NCBI GenBank assembly: GCA_947259995.1
Contig: CAMYOK010000002.1
Location: 1,218,881-1,282,880, forward strand
From: an uncultured Pseudomonadales bacterium
GTDB lineage: Bacteria; Pseudomonadota; Gammaproteobacteria; Pseudomonadales; Pseudohongiellaceae
Reading direction: 5' to 3'
DNA: 64,000 nucleotides
The notes beneath the pieces are model-generated. The model searched no databases, was not told the origin of the DNA, and was given only the letters and a program-made list of their open reading frames with translations. Shown one piece after another: positions 19,106 to 28,376 of the stretch (positions are counted from its first letter, which is position 1; every line of letters starts with the position of its first letter). The position numbers and the translations under genes are program-made.

Positions 19106-20623
19106 ATGGACAAGTATGTAAAAGACATTCTTTCTGCGAAGGTCTATGACGTCGCAGTTGAGACCCCAATCGAGAAAGCTGAAGTCCTGTCGCAACGCCT
19201 GCAAAACACAGTGCTCTTGAAGCGCGAAGACATGCAACCGGTGCACAGCTTTAAGCTTCGTGGTGCCTATAACAAGATGGCGGGCCTCACTCCTGAGGCA
19301 GCAAAAAAAGGCGTGATCGCAGCTTCGGCTGGCAATCATGCGCAAGGCGTTGCGATGGCGGGTTCGCGGCTAGGCATTCATACTAGTATTGTTATGCCTG
19401 TCACTACTCCCATCATTAAAGTAAACGCAGTCAAAGCATTGGGAGGCCGGGTTATCTTGCACGGCGACACCTATGATGAGGCCTCTGCTCACGCAAAAAG
19501 CCTTGTCGAACAAAAAGGCTATACATTCGTCCATGCATTTGATGACCCGGCGGTTATTGCAGGCCAGGGTACGGTAGGCTTGGAGATTGTTCGGCAACAC
19601 AGTGCGGATCTCGATGTGCTGTTCGTGCCAGTCGGTGGTGGCGGTTTGATGGCCGGTATTGCTGCCTATATCAAATATATTCGCCCCGAGATTAAAATGG
19701 TGGCTGTGGAGGCTGAAGATTCGGCATGCCTAGATGCAGCACTGCGGGCGAAGCGCCGCGTGGTGCTCCCGCAAGTGGGTCTGTTCGCCGACGGTGTCGC
19801 CGTCGCACAGATAGGTAAAGAAACATTTCGTGTTCTGCGTAAACTGGTCGATGAAGTGGTCACCGTCACTACCGATGAAATCTGCGCTGCGGTTAAGGAT
19901 GTATTCGATGACACGCGCGCAATGACCGAGCCTGCTGGAGCTTTGGCCATTGCAGGCCTGAAAAAGTATGTAAGGGAGCACTCGCTAAGCTCTAAAACAC
20001 TTATGGCTATAGTGACAGGCGCGAATGTTAACTTCGACCGACTTAGGCATATTTCCGAGCGCACAGAGCTGGGGGAGAATCGTGAGGCTATTTTGGCCGT
20101 GACGATCGATGAAAAGCCGGGTAGCTTTCGCCGGTTTTCTAAAGCCTTAGGTAAGCGCTATATCACTGAATTCAACTACCGCTTTGGCGATCCTGAGAGG
20201 GCCAAAATATTTGTCGGTGTGCGCTTAGCGGACTCCGAATCGAGTAGAGACAAGTTGCTAGCCGCATTGGCCCGTAAGCGCATCGATGTTGTGGACATGT
20301 CCGACAATGAGGCAGCGAAACTGCATATTCGCTATATGGTGGGTGGGCGTAATGAGGCGATCAATAATGAGCGAGTCTACCGTTTTGAGTTTCCTGAGCG
20401 GCCAGGGGCGTTTACTAAGTTTCTCGAATTGTTAGGGGGGCGATGGAATATCTCCATGTTCCATTATCGCAACCATGGCGCTGCCTATGGTCGGGTATTG
20501 TGTGGAATGCAGGTGCCCTCGGATGAGATTAAACAGTTTGAAGAGTTTATGCTGCAAATCGGTTATCGCTGTTGGGATGAAACCAACAACGATGCCTATC
20601 AAACTTTTCTTTTGGCGCAATAA
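19106..20623 (+). CDS. ilvA: Threonine ammonia-lyase, biosynthetic (long form)
   Basis: This 505-aa PLP enzyme deaminates threonine to 2-oxobutyrate, the first step to isoleucine. The PLP lysine lies in 'HSFKLRGAYNKM', the glycine loop is 'PVGGGGLMAGIA', and the N-terminal catalytic domain spans about residues 1-320. Two ACT-like regulatory domains follow (about 330-410 and 425-500, e.g. 'RPGAFTKFLELLGG'). This two-ACT layout marks the isoleucine-inhibited biosynthetic form rather than catabolic TdcB. Confidence 0.95.
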   Translation: MDKYVKDILSAKVYDVAVETPIEKAEVLSQRLQNTVLLKREDMQPVHSFKLRGAYNKMAGLTPEAAKKGVIAASAGNHAQGVAMAGSRLGIHTSIVMPVTTPIIKVNAVKALGGRVILHGDTYDEASAHAKSLVEQKGYTFVHAFDDPAVIAGQGTVGLEIVRQHSADLDVLFVPVGGGGLMAGIAAYIKYIRPEIKMVAVEAEDSACLDAALRAKRRVVLPQVGLFADGVAVAQIGKETFRVLRKLVDEVVTVTTDEICAAVKDVFDDTRAMTEPAGALAIAGLKKYVREHSLSSKTLMAIVTGANVNFDRLRHISERTELGENREAILAVTIDEKPGSFRRFSKALGKRYITEFNYRFGDPERAKIFVGVRLADSESSRDKLLAALARKRIDVVDMSDNEAAKLHIRYMVGGRNEAINNERVYRFEFPERPGAFTKFLELLGGRWNISMFHYRNHGAAYGRVLCGMQVPSDEIKQFEEFMLQIGYRCWDETNNDAYQTFLLAQ

Positions 20624-20634
20624 AGCTAGCTTGA

Positions 20635-20823
20635 TTAGAAAAGCTTGTTGTTCTCGTCATACTGAGTAGGAATGCGATTGGTCGCTGAGTGCATGCCAAC
20701 GACAAACATCGTCAAGCCATTGCGAAATTTCGCCCATTTCGATAGGTGTTGGTCTTGGGCCTCGTCATAGCATTTTTTGAGCGTTTCCTTCTGTGTTTTG
20801 TCTAGCTCTAATCCTTTGCACAT
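20635..20823 (-). CDS. Small hypothetical protein (62 aa)
   Basis: Not recognised. The frame is preceded by a good ribosome site (GGAG, 6 nt before ATG). The protein is hydrophilic and probably helical in its first half ('DKTQKETLKKCYDEAQDQH'), with an amphipathic segment around 'FRNGLTMFVVGMHSATNR'. There is no signal peptide, and it holds two cysteines. It is convergent with ilvA with 11 bp between stops and divergent from ppnP. The ribosome site and sensible composition favour a real gene. Confidence 0.5.
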   Translation of the reverse strand: MCKGLELDKTQKETLKKCYDEAQDQHLSKWAKFRNGLTMFVVGMHSATNRIPTQYDENNKLF

Positions 20824-20923
20824 ATTGGTCTCCGAAGCGATTGCTGCAAATTGCTTTAGCGTCCACTAAAAAGTGCATGCTAGAATCTGCGCCCGTTTGA
20901 ACCTTTCTAACAGAGATTGCCCC

Positions 20924-21238
20924 ATGAGTAAATTTAAGAATGTCACCGTCGTCAAGGCCGCCAATGTGTATTTCGACGGGAAAGTGACCAGTAGAGTGGT
21001 TGAGTTTGATTCCGGAGAGATAAAAACCCTAGGCATTATGCTGCCTGGCGAATACCGCTTCGGCACCGAGAAGAAAGAGATCATGGAGATCCAGTCCGGT
21101 ACCGTAGAGATCAAGTTACCAGGGTCGCAGGCGTGGGTGACGATCGTTGGCGGCGAAAGCTTTGAAGTGGAAGCCAATGCGGCCTTCGATATCAAAGTTA
21201 TTGAAGTGACTGACTACTGCTGTTCTTATATTGACTAG
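20924..21238 (+). CDS. ppnP: Pyrimidine/purine nucleoside phosphorylase (UPF0345)
   Basis: This 104-aa cupin-fold protein phosphorolyses a broad range of nucleosides. The family pattern is clear: '[18 protein letters not shown]', '[13 protein letters not shown]', '[13 protein letters not shown]', '[11 protein letters not shown]'. Length matches E. coli YaiE/PpnP. The ATG at 20924 is chosen since upstream in-frame residues do not resemble the family. Monocistronic. Confidence 0.93.
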   Translation: MSKFKNVTVVKAANVYFDGKVTSRVVEFDSGEIKTLGIMLPGEYRFGTEKKEIMEIQSGTVEIKLPGSQAWVTIVGGESFEVEANAAFDIKVIEVTDYCCSYID

Positions 21239-21250
21239 CTATAATCGTGA

Positions 21251-21289
21251 GCGAGTGCTTACTTCCACTATGCCTATGTAGGCACTCGC
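21251..21289. other. Stem-loop between ppnP and psd
   Basis: GCGAGTGCTTAC (21251-21262) pairs with GTAGGCACTCGC (21278-21289), one wobble. It spans the psd stop codon and has no T tract on either strand. It may act as a weak bidirectional terminator or 3'-end stabiliser for the convergent pair. Confidence 0.4.
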
Positions 21290-22131
21290 GCTATTACTTC
21301 CCCCATCTTAATCGTGCTAGCAGCAGCGATGTTCTTCTCGAAACTGGCGACACCAGGCCCAAAAACTGCCACTACAGTCGAGCCAACTTTGAAGCGTCCC
21401 ATCTCCTCTCCCTTGCCAATCGCAATTGCTGGCGCATGATTGCGATAGTCGACGTCTACACGTTGCACGCGCCCGGGGCAAACCTGCCCTGCCCAAACTG
21501 TATCGACGCTGGCGACGATCATCGCTCCCACCAGCACTAGCGCCATTGGCCCAGCTTCTGTCTCGAAGAAACAGACGACTCTCTCATTACGAGCGAAAAG
21601 GCTATCGACGTTCTCGCTAGTCAGCTGATTCACTGAAAATAATTTGCCTGGCACGTGTAGCATTCGCGTTAATGTCCCTGCCAGTGGCATGTGGACGCGA
21701 TGATAATCTTTGGGCGATAGGTAGACCGTGCAAAAACTGCCCTCTTGAAATGCCTCTGCAGCTTTGTCGTCACCGCCTAGTAAATTGACTAAGCTAAAAT
21801 GTTTGCCCTTGGCCTGCAGCAAAGTCCCGTTGCTAATATCGCCGCACTGGCTAATGACGCCATCTGCGGGACTTACGATCGTGTCCTCGTCAGAGTCTAT
21901 TGGTCGAGCGCCGGGTTTTAGTGCACGCGTAAAAAAGTCATTAAAGCTCTGAAATTCCAACGGATTAGAGCACTGGGCCTCATCCATATTGACGTCGTAA
22001 CGCTTAGCAAACCAAGTAATAAATGGGTTTTTCAGAAATCCGATGCGAGACTGGGCTAGTTTCCCCACTGCGCGGGACAGGAGATGTTGTGGTACGAGGT
22101 GTTGAAAGCTGAGAAATAGTTTTTCGTTCAT
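21274..22131 (-). CDS. psd: Phosphatidylserine decarboxylase proenzyme
   Basis: This 285-aa membrane-associated enzyme makes phosphatidylethanolamine. It self-cleaves at a Gly-Ser bond to form a pyruvoyl prosthetic group; the motif here is 'GRFKVGSTVVAVF', with the GST triplet near residue 255. 'VSPADGVISQCG' and 'YHRVHMPLAGTL' are the other family blocks, with the conserved Asp and His. It is divergent from motA, as in Pseudomonas. Confidence 0.95.
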   Translation of the reverse strand: MNEKLFLSFQHLVPQHLLSRAVGKLAQSRIGFLKNPFITWFAKRYDVNMDEAQCSNPLEFQSFNDFFTRALKPGARPIDSDEDTIVSPADGVISQCGDISNGTLLQAKGKHFSLVNLLGGDDKAAEAFQEGSFCTVYLSPKDYHRVHMPLAGTLTRMLHVPGKLFSVNQLTSENVDSLFARNERVVCFFETEAGPMALVLVGAMIVASVDTVWAGQVCPGRVQRVDVDYRNHAPAIAIGKGEEMGRFKVGSTVVAVFGPGVASFEKNIAAASTIKMGEVIARVPT

Positions 22132-22373
22132 ATGATCTAGGTCAAGGGTCTGGGTCGTAAAGGGAGAACAGCTTAATCGCGCGTCGGAAGTGAAACAAGT
22201 TTAAAGGAAAAATGGTTATAATCTCGTCACAAAGCTAATGAAATTTCCGTTTTGTCCGATCTATATAGAAGTAGAACCATTCTTGAGGCTTCGGTAATAA
22301 CAGCCGCGTATTAGTCTCGCATTGCCTTGCGTGGGTCTAGTAAGCACCTAAATCAGTTAAAGGAAATAAATCA

Positions 22374-23225
22374 ATGCTGTTTTTCATAGGTTGCATCGTA
22401 GTTATCGGGAGTGTTGCCGGTGGATACGTGATGCACGGCGGTATTCTCGGAGTGTTATGGCAGCCTACGGAGGTCATCATCATTGTGGGTGCGGCGTTGG
22501 GAGCATTTTTAATCTCCAATAGCATGCATCTCGTTGTCCACACAGGTAAGCAACTTCCTTCGGCGATCTTTGGCTCCAATAAGAACTCGGCGCTCTATCT
22601 CGATTTGCTCGGCCTACTTTACGATATCTTCAACAAGGCGCGTCGCGAAGGCATGATGGCCGTTGAGGGTGATATCGAATCACCCGCGGAAAGCGGGATC
22701 TTTACCCGTTACCCAAAATTATTGAAAGATAAACGCATGATCGAGTTCATTGCCGACAATCTTCGCATACTTACGACCAGCAACCTCGCCCCTCACGAAA
22801 TAGAAGCGATGATGGACTCAGAGATTGAAACTGAGTTGCATGAATTGTCTGAGCCTTCTCATGCCATTCACCGAATTGCGGACGGTCTGCCTGGTTTCGG
22901 TATCGTCGCGGCGGTATTGGGGATTGTAATCACGATGCAGAAACTTGGCGGCCCACCCGAGGCATTGGGGCAGAGTGTTGCCGCGGCACTTGTAGGAACA
23001 TTTCTAGGGATTTTCTTGGCGTATGGTTTTGTAGGGCCGATGAGCACTCGCCTTGAGTCTGTTGCAGAAGAGGACATCAAGATGTTCGAATGTGTCAAAG
23101 CCGCGATCGTAGCGACCTCCAATGGTTTACCTCCGCAAATGGCTGTCGAATTTGCACGTAAGACCTTGTTCTCGGCAGATAGACCTACGTTCTCTGAGTT
23201 AGAGACACACGTTCGAAGTCGATAA
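22374..23225 (+). CDS. motA: Flagellar motor stator protein MotA
   Basis: This 283-aa inner-membrane protein has four transmembrane helices (about 2-20, 30-50, 170-190, 200-225) and the large cytoplasmic loop between helices 2 and 3 that touches FliG. 'GFGIVAAVLGIVITM' and 'LVGTFLGIFLAYGFVGP' are the characteristic TM3/TM4 blocks. With MotB it forms the proton channel that drives flagellar rotation. The 242 bp before it contain a TATAAT at 22217-22222, but I could not identify a convincing -35 or FliA site. Confidence 0.95.
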   Translation: MLFFIGCIVVIGSVAGGYVMHGGILGVLWQPTEVIIIVGAALGAFLISNSMHLVVHTGKQLPSAIFGSNKNSALYLDLLGLLYDIFNKARREGMMAVEGDIESPAESGIFTRYPKLLKDKRMIEFIADNLRILTTSNLAPHEIEAMMDSEIETELHELSEPSHAIHRIADGLPGFGIVAAVLGIVITMQKLGGPPEALGQSVAAALVGTFLGIFLAYGFVGPMSTRLESVAEEDIKMFECVKAAIVATSNGLPPQMAVEFARKTLFSADRPTFSELETHVRSR

Positions 23226-23270
23226 AGAACTAGTGAACCCTCACGAACAACGCATGTACTGAGTAAGATT

Positions 23271-24212
23271 GTGGAAAAAAGCGAATCGAATATAGTCATT
23301 AAACGAGTCAAGAAGGTCGCTGGCGGTGCGCACGGTGGTGCGTGGAAAATCGCTTTTGCCGACTTCGCATTGGCATTGATGGCGTTCTTTCTAGTGCTTT
23401 GGCTCATCGAATCCACGACTAACCTCGAGAAAATGGCAATCGCCGGTTATTTCTCCGACCCGACCAACCTAGGGGCTGTCGGTGACGGCGGCACGCCCTA
23501 TGTGCTCGACCTGCAAGGGCGGCCGCTCAATATCACCAATCAAGGATTGAACCTATCCCTCGTTCGTCAAGATGAAGAGCCTGTGGTTGATGCAGACGAA
23601 GAGATGCAGAACCCCGAGTTCGTTGAGCTCGCCCGCCTTCGTGAGACCGAGACTTTGGAGCGTCTACGCGGGGATGTGGAGGCTGAGATTAATTTGAATC
23701 AGCAGTTCGAATGGTTCCGCGATAGCGTGACATTCGAAGTCACAGAAGATGGTTTGATGGTGCAGATTATTGATCGCGCCGGTCGGCCTTTATTTAACAG
23801 TGGGCAGTCTGGCTTACGCCCCTATGCCCTAGAGATCTTGTGGGCGATGGGTCGTATCTTCAGCAATGTGCCTAATAAAATCAGTGTGTTCGGTCATACC
23901 GATGGCGCACCGTTTAGCAGTGAAGACGGCTTTAGCAACTGGGAATTGTCAACAGATAGAGCCAATGCCGCGCGACGCGCGCTAGTTGATGGAGGCTTGG
24001 ATCCATCTCAGGTCGCGCAAATTATTGGGATGGCCGATTCAGTCCCCTTAGATGAAGAAGACCCAGCCAGCGCGATAAATCGCCGCATCGTAATAATGGT
24101 ATTGAACTCCATTGCAGAGTCGCGCATCGAATCGCAAGCGAACGCGGGCTTGGCCGCTCCGACTCCGAGCCCAGAATTACTTCCTTCTACGCCAACTGTT
24201 GAGATTTTCTAG
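23271..24212 (+). CDS. motB: Flagellar motor stator protein MotB
   Basis: This 313-aa protein has one N-terminal transmembrane helix ('FALALMAFFLVLWLIES') containing the proton-binding Asp31 ('FADFALALMAFF'). A C-terminal OmpA-like peptidoglycan-binding domain (about 170-285) has 'SVFGHTDGAPFS' and 'NWELSTDRANAARR'. A Pro-rich tail follows. The start is GTG, 45 bp after motA. It is the partner of MotA; no other flagellar genes are in the window. Its 3' end overlaps convergent rsgA by 4 bp. Confidence 0.95.
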   Translation: MEKSESNIVIKRVKKVAGGAHGGAWKIAFADFALALMAFFLVLWLIESTTNLEKMAIAGYFSDPTNLGAVGDGGTPYVLDLQGRPLNITNQGLNLSLVRQDEEPVVDADEEMQNPEFVELARLRETETLERLRGDVEAEINLNQQFEWFRDSVTFEVTEDGLMVQIIDRAGRPLFNSGQSGLRPYALEILWAMGRIFSNVPNKISVFGHTDGAPFSSEDGFSNWELSTDRANAARRALVDGGLDPSQVAQIIGMADSVPLDEEDPASAINRRIVIMVLNSIAESRIESQANAGLAAPTPSPELLPSTPTVEIF

Positions 24213-25240
24213 ATCTCTAAAGTGCTCAATAAAAAGAAATAGCTATCGAGTCGCTGTTGGCTGACCTCTCCCTCTACTACTGCTTGGCGTAAGGCGCAGC
24301 CAGGTTCTTGGCGATGTTTGCAGTCGCGAAAGCGACAGGCGCCGCGATAGGGGGCAAATTCGAGAAAACCATCGAATACCATTTGTGGGCTCATATGCCA
24401 TAAACCGAACTCGCGGATGCCTGGTGAATCGATAAGGTCTCCGCTGCCAGGCAAATGATATAACCGAGCCGCTGTGGTGGTGTGGGTGCCTTTGTCGCGA
24501 GCTTGGGATAAGCCTCCGACGGCGGCAATGTCATCAGCGTTGAGTTCGCCACGCAGTGAATTTATAAGTGATGACTTACCAACCCCAGACTGACCAACAA
24601 ATACGACTGTCTCTTTGCGCAGCTGCTCTTGTAGCGCGCTCAAACCCAAACTGGTTTGACTAGAAACTCGAATGACTCGATAACCAATGCGTGTGTAATT
24701 CGCTAATGATTTTTCGAGTGATGCATCCCTTTGGGCATCTAATAAGTCAATTTTGTTCAGGACTATAATTGCCTCTAAACCAAGATACCTAGCCATGACC
24801 AAGTAGCGGTCAATAAGATTGGGAAAGGGTTCTGGTAGGGGCGCAATTGTGATGGCCACGGCGGTGACATTGGCTGCGATAGGACGCAGGTTCGCCTGTT
24901 GATTCGGGCGCGACATGAGGGAGCTGCGTTCTTGCAGTGCTACCACGACCCCGGTAGTGTCGCTGTCGGCCTGAAAGACCACTCGATCGCCTGTGGCTAG
25001 CGCCGGCAAATTGGTGCGCTGAAAACAGCGGTACACGTTGCCAAGTGTCTCCTGCGCCGTACTCTCTATCTCCAACTGCTGGCCATAATGACAAATGACT
25101 ATACCTGCTTGCTGCGGGCCTAGGCTGTCAGTATCTATTAACTTCTCAGCGGCAGCCGCAGTACTCATGCGTCGCCCGCGCGCCGCTTGGTTGCGATCGA
25201 TCCTGACGCGTTGTTGTTGAGTGAGTCGCCTTTTGCTCAT
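24209..25240 (-). CDS. rsgA: Ribosome small subunit-dependent GTPase A
   Basis: This 343-aa circularly permuted GTPase acts in late 30S assembly. An N-terminal OB domain is followed by G-motifs in permuted order: G4 'IVLNKIDLL', G1 'FVGQSGVGKSSLIN', G3 'DSPGIREFGL'. The C-terminal zinc finger has the pattern 'CRFRDCKHRQEPGC'. It is divergent from orn, a conserved rsgA-orn pairing. Confidence 0.95.
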   Translation of the reverse strand: MSKRRLTQQQRVRIDRNQAARGRRMSTAAAAEKLIDTDSLGPQQAGIVICHYGQQLEIESTAQETLGNVYRCFQRTNLPALATGDRVVFQADSDTTGVVVALQERSSLMSRPNQQANLRPIAANVTAVAITIAPLPEPFPNLIDRYLVMARYLGLEAIIVLNKIDLLDAQRDASLEKSLANYTRIGYRVIRVSSQTSLGLSALQEQLRKETVVFVGQSGVGKSSLINSLRGELNADDIAAVGGLSQARDKGTHTTTAARLYHLPGSGDLIDSPGIREFGLWHMSPQMVFDGFLEFAPYRGACRFRDCKHRQEPGCALRQAVVEGEVSQQRLDSYFFLLSTLEI

Positions 25241-25421
25241 GCTTTTTGCGTGGCACCTTTAGCGGGCATTGGGCCCAGACTGTATAGTCGCGCAGTGTAC
25301 AGGAAAAGCGCGAGTGACGGGGACTACTGCAATGCCCCCGCTCTGCTACAATTGGCGCCATGCTCACTTTTATCCCTCGCAGAATCGCTTGCGAGCACCA
25401 ATCAATACCTTAAGGACCTCT

Positions 25422-25973
25422 ATGCCAGCCATAAATAAGAAAGACAGCTTAATTTGGATAGACCTCGAAATGACGGGTCTAGTCCCTGAGACGGATCGCA
25501 TTATAGAAATTGCGACCATAGTGACGGACGGCGACTTGAATGTCATAGCAGAAGGTCCAGTGCTCGCTGTGAAGCAATCTGACGCTGCCCTAGCGGCAAT
25601 GGATGAATGGAATCAGCGTACCCATGGCAACTCTGGGTTAATTGAGCGTGTTAAAAGCAGTACGGTGAGTGAGCTAGATGCACAGGCCGAAACTCTGGCG
25701 TTCTTGAGCGAGTTTTCACAACAAGGGGCATCGCCAATGTGTGGCAATAGCATTTGTCAGGATCGCCGTTTTCTAGCCCGCTACATGCCAGAGCTTGAGG
25801 CGTTCTTCCATTACCGCAATCTTGATGTCAGCACTGTTAAAGAGCTTGCGCGACGTTGGTCACCAGAGGTACTAGGCAATCTAAAGAAACGTGCGACGCA
25901 TCAGGCGATGGATGACATCAAGGACTCTATTGCCGAGTTACAATACTATCGAGAGCACTTTATTCAGAAATAA
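25422..25973 (+). CDS. orn: Oligoribonuclease
   Basis: This 183-aa DEDDh 3'-5' exonuclease degrades 2-5 nt RNAs, including pGpG from cyclic di-GMP turnover. Exo I 'WIDLEMTGL', Exo II '[12 protein letters not shown]', and Exo III '[12 protein letters not shown]' carry the Asp/Glu/His catalytic residues. The ATG at 25422 follows an AAGGA site and gives the family N terminus; the upstream in-frame extension is spurious. Confidence 0.96.
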   Translation: MPAINKKDSLIWIDLEMTGLVPETDRIIEIATIVTDGDLNVIAEGPVLAVKQSDAALAAMDEWNQRTHGNSGLIERVKSSTVSELDAQAETLAFLSEFSQQGASPMCGNSICQDRRFLARYMPELEAFFHYRNLDVSTVKELARRWSPEVLGNLKKRATHQAMDDIKDSIAELQYYREHFIQK

Positions 25974-25984
25974 GTGCGTTGCTG

Positions 25985-27040
25985 TTAGTGCTCCCCGTGT
26001 TGACGCAAAGCCCACTCAACGTGCTCTCGCACGAGTTCGGATTTGTGTTGGCGTTGGGCGCGCAAAGCACTCAGAATTGCTGGGCTTGAGTTCGCGTTGC
26101 CCAGTGCGACCGCTATATTGCGTAACCAGCATTCGTGGCCAATTCTGCGGATTGCCGAGCCTTCTGTTCTTTCTAGAAACTCCTCCTGGGTCCACGCAAA
26201 TAGACTAAGCAAAGCGGTGTCGTCCAAGCCGTGGCGAGGAGAGAAGTCTGGCTCTTCACTAAGCCGAGTAAATTTATTCCACGGGCAAATTATCTGGCAG
26301 TCATCGCAGCCAAAAATACGATTGCCCATCAATGGGCGTAATTCTTCGGGAATAGCAGTACGTAGCTCTATGGTTAAATAAGAAATGCAACGCCTGGCGT
26401 CGAGAACGTTCGGAGCAACAAAAGCATTGGTTGGGCAGATATCCAAACAGGCCGTACACGTGCCGCAGTGACTCGTCGTGGGTGCGTCAATCGGCAGAGG
26501 CAAGTCAGTAAATAATTCCGCAAGGAAAAACCAAGACCCGGCCTTACGATTGATGAGCATTGTGTTTTTTCCGATCCAACCCATCCCCGATTTTTCAGCT
26601 AATGCCCGTTCAAGAACCGGTGCGCTATCGACAAAGGCACGGTAGCCAAATGGGCCAGCTTTTTCGCTAATTTTACTTGCGAGTCTCTGTAAACGCTTAC
26701 GAATCAGTTTGTGATAATCACGCCCACGTGCATAACGAGAAATATATGCTTTATCGGGAGTTTTAAGCTCAGCAATGGAGTTGCTGGTTGTTAATGCGTA
26801 GTCCATGCGAACACACAGTACTCGTAATGTGTCGGGCACTAAGCTGGCCGGCGATAAACGTAGATCCGCATGCCGTTCCATATATTGCATTTCGCCGTGG
26901 TAATGATTGCTGAGCCAATCTTCAAGGTGGGGCCTATACAAAGACAAATCGACATCGGCGATGCGAAGCTCCTGAAATCCAAGGTCGAGGCTCCAGTGCT
27001 TTATATCTGTAGCGAGTTGGTCGAGGTCAATTTTTGACAT
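25985..27040 (-). CDS. queG: Epoxyqueuosine reductase
   Basis: This 351-aa cobalamin-dependent enzyme carries out the last step of queuosine synthesis in tRNA. It has two 4Fe-4S ferredoxin-like motifs, 'CGTCTACLDICPTNAF' and 'CDDCQIICPWN', and the N-terminal 'YARGRDYHKLIRKRL' block. It is convergent with orn, 11 bp apart. Neighbours and motifs are as in Pseudomonas. Confidence 0.95.
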   Translation of the reverse strand: MSKIDLDQLATDIKHWSLDLGFQELRIADVDLSLYRPHLEDWLSNHYHGEMQYMERHADLRLSPASLVPDTLRVLCVRMDYALTTSNSIAELKTPDKAYISRYARGRDYHKLIRKRLQRLASKISEKAGPFGYRAFVDSAPVLERALAEKSGMGWIGKNTMLINRKAGSWFFLAELFTDLPLPIDAPTTSHCGTCTACLDICPTNAFVAPNVLDARRCISYLTIELRTAIPEELRPLMGNRIFGCDDCQIICPWNKFTRLSEEPDFSPRHGLDDTALLSLFAWTQEEFLERTEGSAIRRIGHECWLRNIAVALGNANSSPAILSALRAQRQHKSELVREHVEWALRQHGEH

Positions 27041-27049
27041 GGGCTTGCT

Positions 27050-28189
27050 CTAGAGACTGCAAAGTATAGTGGCGGCGGCTTGCAAGGTTGAGTCGTCCTT
27101 GCAAAAACACAATCGTATTAAAGTGCTATTAGGCGCCTCTTTATAGAAGGGCGACAAAGGAATTGCTGCAACGCCCTTCTCTTTCGTTAAATATTTAGCA
27201 AATTCGAAATCCGTTAAATTGCTTATCTGTGAATAGTCCACGAGTTGAAAGTAAGTGCCCCGTGACGGAGTGTATTGAAATCGCGACTGGCTCAGTAAGT
27301 GATTAAAAGTATCACGTTTTTCTTGATAAAATTGCGATAGTGACTTGGCATGCTGCGGACATTCTTGCATGAAATCCGCTATGGCGTATTGAATGAAGCT
27401 AGTAGAGGTGAACGTCACAAACTGATGAACCTTGCGAAATTCGGCAGTCATGGTCGCTGGCGCGACACAGTATGCGAGCTTCCAGCCAGTCGCATGATAG
27501 GTTTTGCCAAACGAGAAAATTGCAAAGCTGCGTTGGCGTAACTCTTCATGTCGCAATACGCTTTCGTGTTGTTGGCCATCGAACACCATGTGCTCGTACA
27601 CCTCATCGGACAATAGCAAGATATCAGTGTCACGAGTTAGTTGTGCCAGGATATCCAGGTCTTCGCTACTGAGCACGGCGCCACTGGGGTTGTGTGGTGT
27701 ATTGATGATGATCATACGAGTGTTTTGATTAATCGCGGCTTGCAGGCGCTCCCAATCGATAGCGAAGTCCGGCAGACTTAAAGGGATGTGAACGGTCTTG
27801 CCACCGGCCAGCGTGATAGCTGGGTCATAACAGTCATAGGCTGGGTCAAAAACGATGACCTCTTCACCCGCGCTGACACTGGCATGGATCGCGTCGAAGA
27901 TGGCTTCTGTCGCACCAGAGGTGACGGTAATCTCTTGATCCATATCCGCTTCAAATCCGTATAGATCTTTAACTTTTGCAGCGATTGCCGCTCGCAGGCT
28001 AGCAATACCGGTCATTGGTGGATATTGATTCTTTTTATCGTGCAAATATTGCGCGACTAACTCGCGTAAACGAGCAGGGCAGTCAAAGTCAGGAAAGCCT
28101 TGCGAGAGGTTGATGGCACCATGATCCTGTGCCATTGTCGACATCACAGTAAATATAGTAGTGCCGACATTTGGGAGTTTGCTGCGCAA
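27050..28189 (-). CDS. PLP-dependent aminotransferase of the methionine/kynurenine aminotransferase (cysteine-conjugate beta-lyase) family
   Basis: This 379-aa fold-type I PLP enzyme closely follows E. coli YbdL: 'INLSQGFPDFDCP', 'TSGATEAIFDAI', 'NTPHNPSGAVLS', and the PLP lysine in 'SFGKTYHATGWKL'. A TTG at 28189 is favoured as start, with GAGG six bases before it and an N terminus ('RSKLPNVGTTIF') aligned with YbdL; a longer frame from another TTG at 28267 is open but lacks support. It is divergent from ovoA. The wider family includes cysteine-S-conjugate beta-lyases, so it could provide the OvoB-type C-S lyase step of ovothiol synthesis. Plain methionine transamination remains the default. 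Confidence 0.85.
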   Translation of the reverse strand: MRSKLPNVGTTIFTVMSTMAQDHGAINLSQGFPDFDCPARLRELVAQYLHDKKNQYPPMTGIASLRAAIAAKVKDLYGFEADMDQEITVTSGATEAIFDAIHASVSAGEEVIVFDPAYDCYDPAITLAGGKTVHIPLSLPDFAIDWERLQAAINQNTRMIIINTPHNPSGAVLSSEDLDILAQLTRDTDILLLSDEVYEHMVFDGQQHESVLRHEELRQRSFAIFSFGKTYHATGWKLAYCVAPATMTAEFRKVHQFVTFTSTSFIQYAIADFMQECPQHAKSLSQFYQEKRDTFNHLLSQSRFQYTPSRGTYFQLVDYSQISNLTDFEFAKYLTKEKGVAAIPLSPFYKEAPNSTLIRLCFCKDDSTLQAAATILCSL

Positions 28190-28230
28190 AATGATGCCTC
28201 GTGTGCAATATACTAGGGTTTTGAATGTGG

Positions 28231-28244
28231 CGGTAAGTTTACCG
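28231..28244. promoter_or_regulatory. Palindrome in the aminotransferase / ovoA divergent region
   Basis: CGGTAA and TTACCG are perfect inverted copies around GT. It lies 41 bp upstream of the aminotransferase start and 132 bp upstream of ovoA, where one operator could serve both. Function is inferred from position only. Confidence 0.35.
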
Positions 28245-28376
28245 TAACCGATAGTCAACTCAAGCAATCACCATGAAAGTGGCGCTGTAATATGCGCCAG
28301 ACTGTAACGCCTAAGCCTAATAATAGTCACTACACCATGGGTATACTGACTCTGATTGATAGTGCAATGGAATCTC

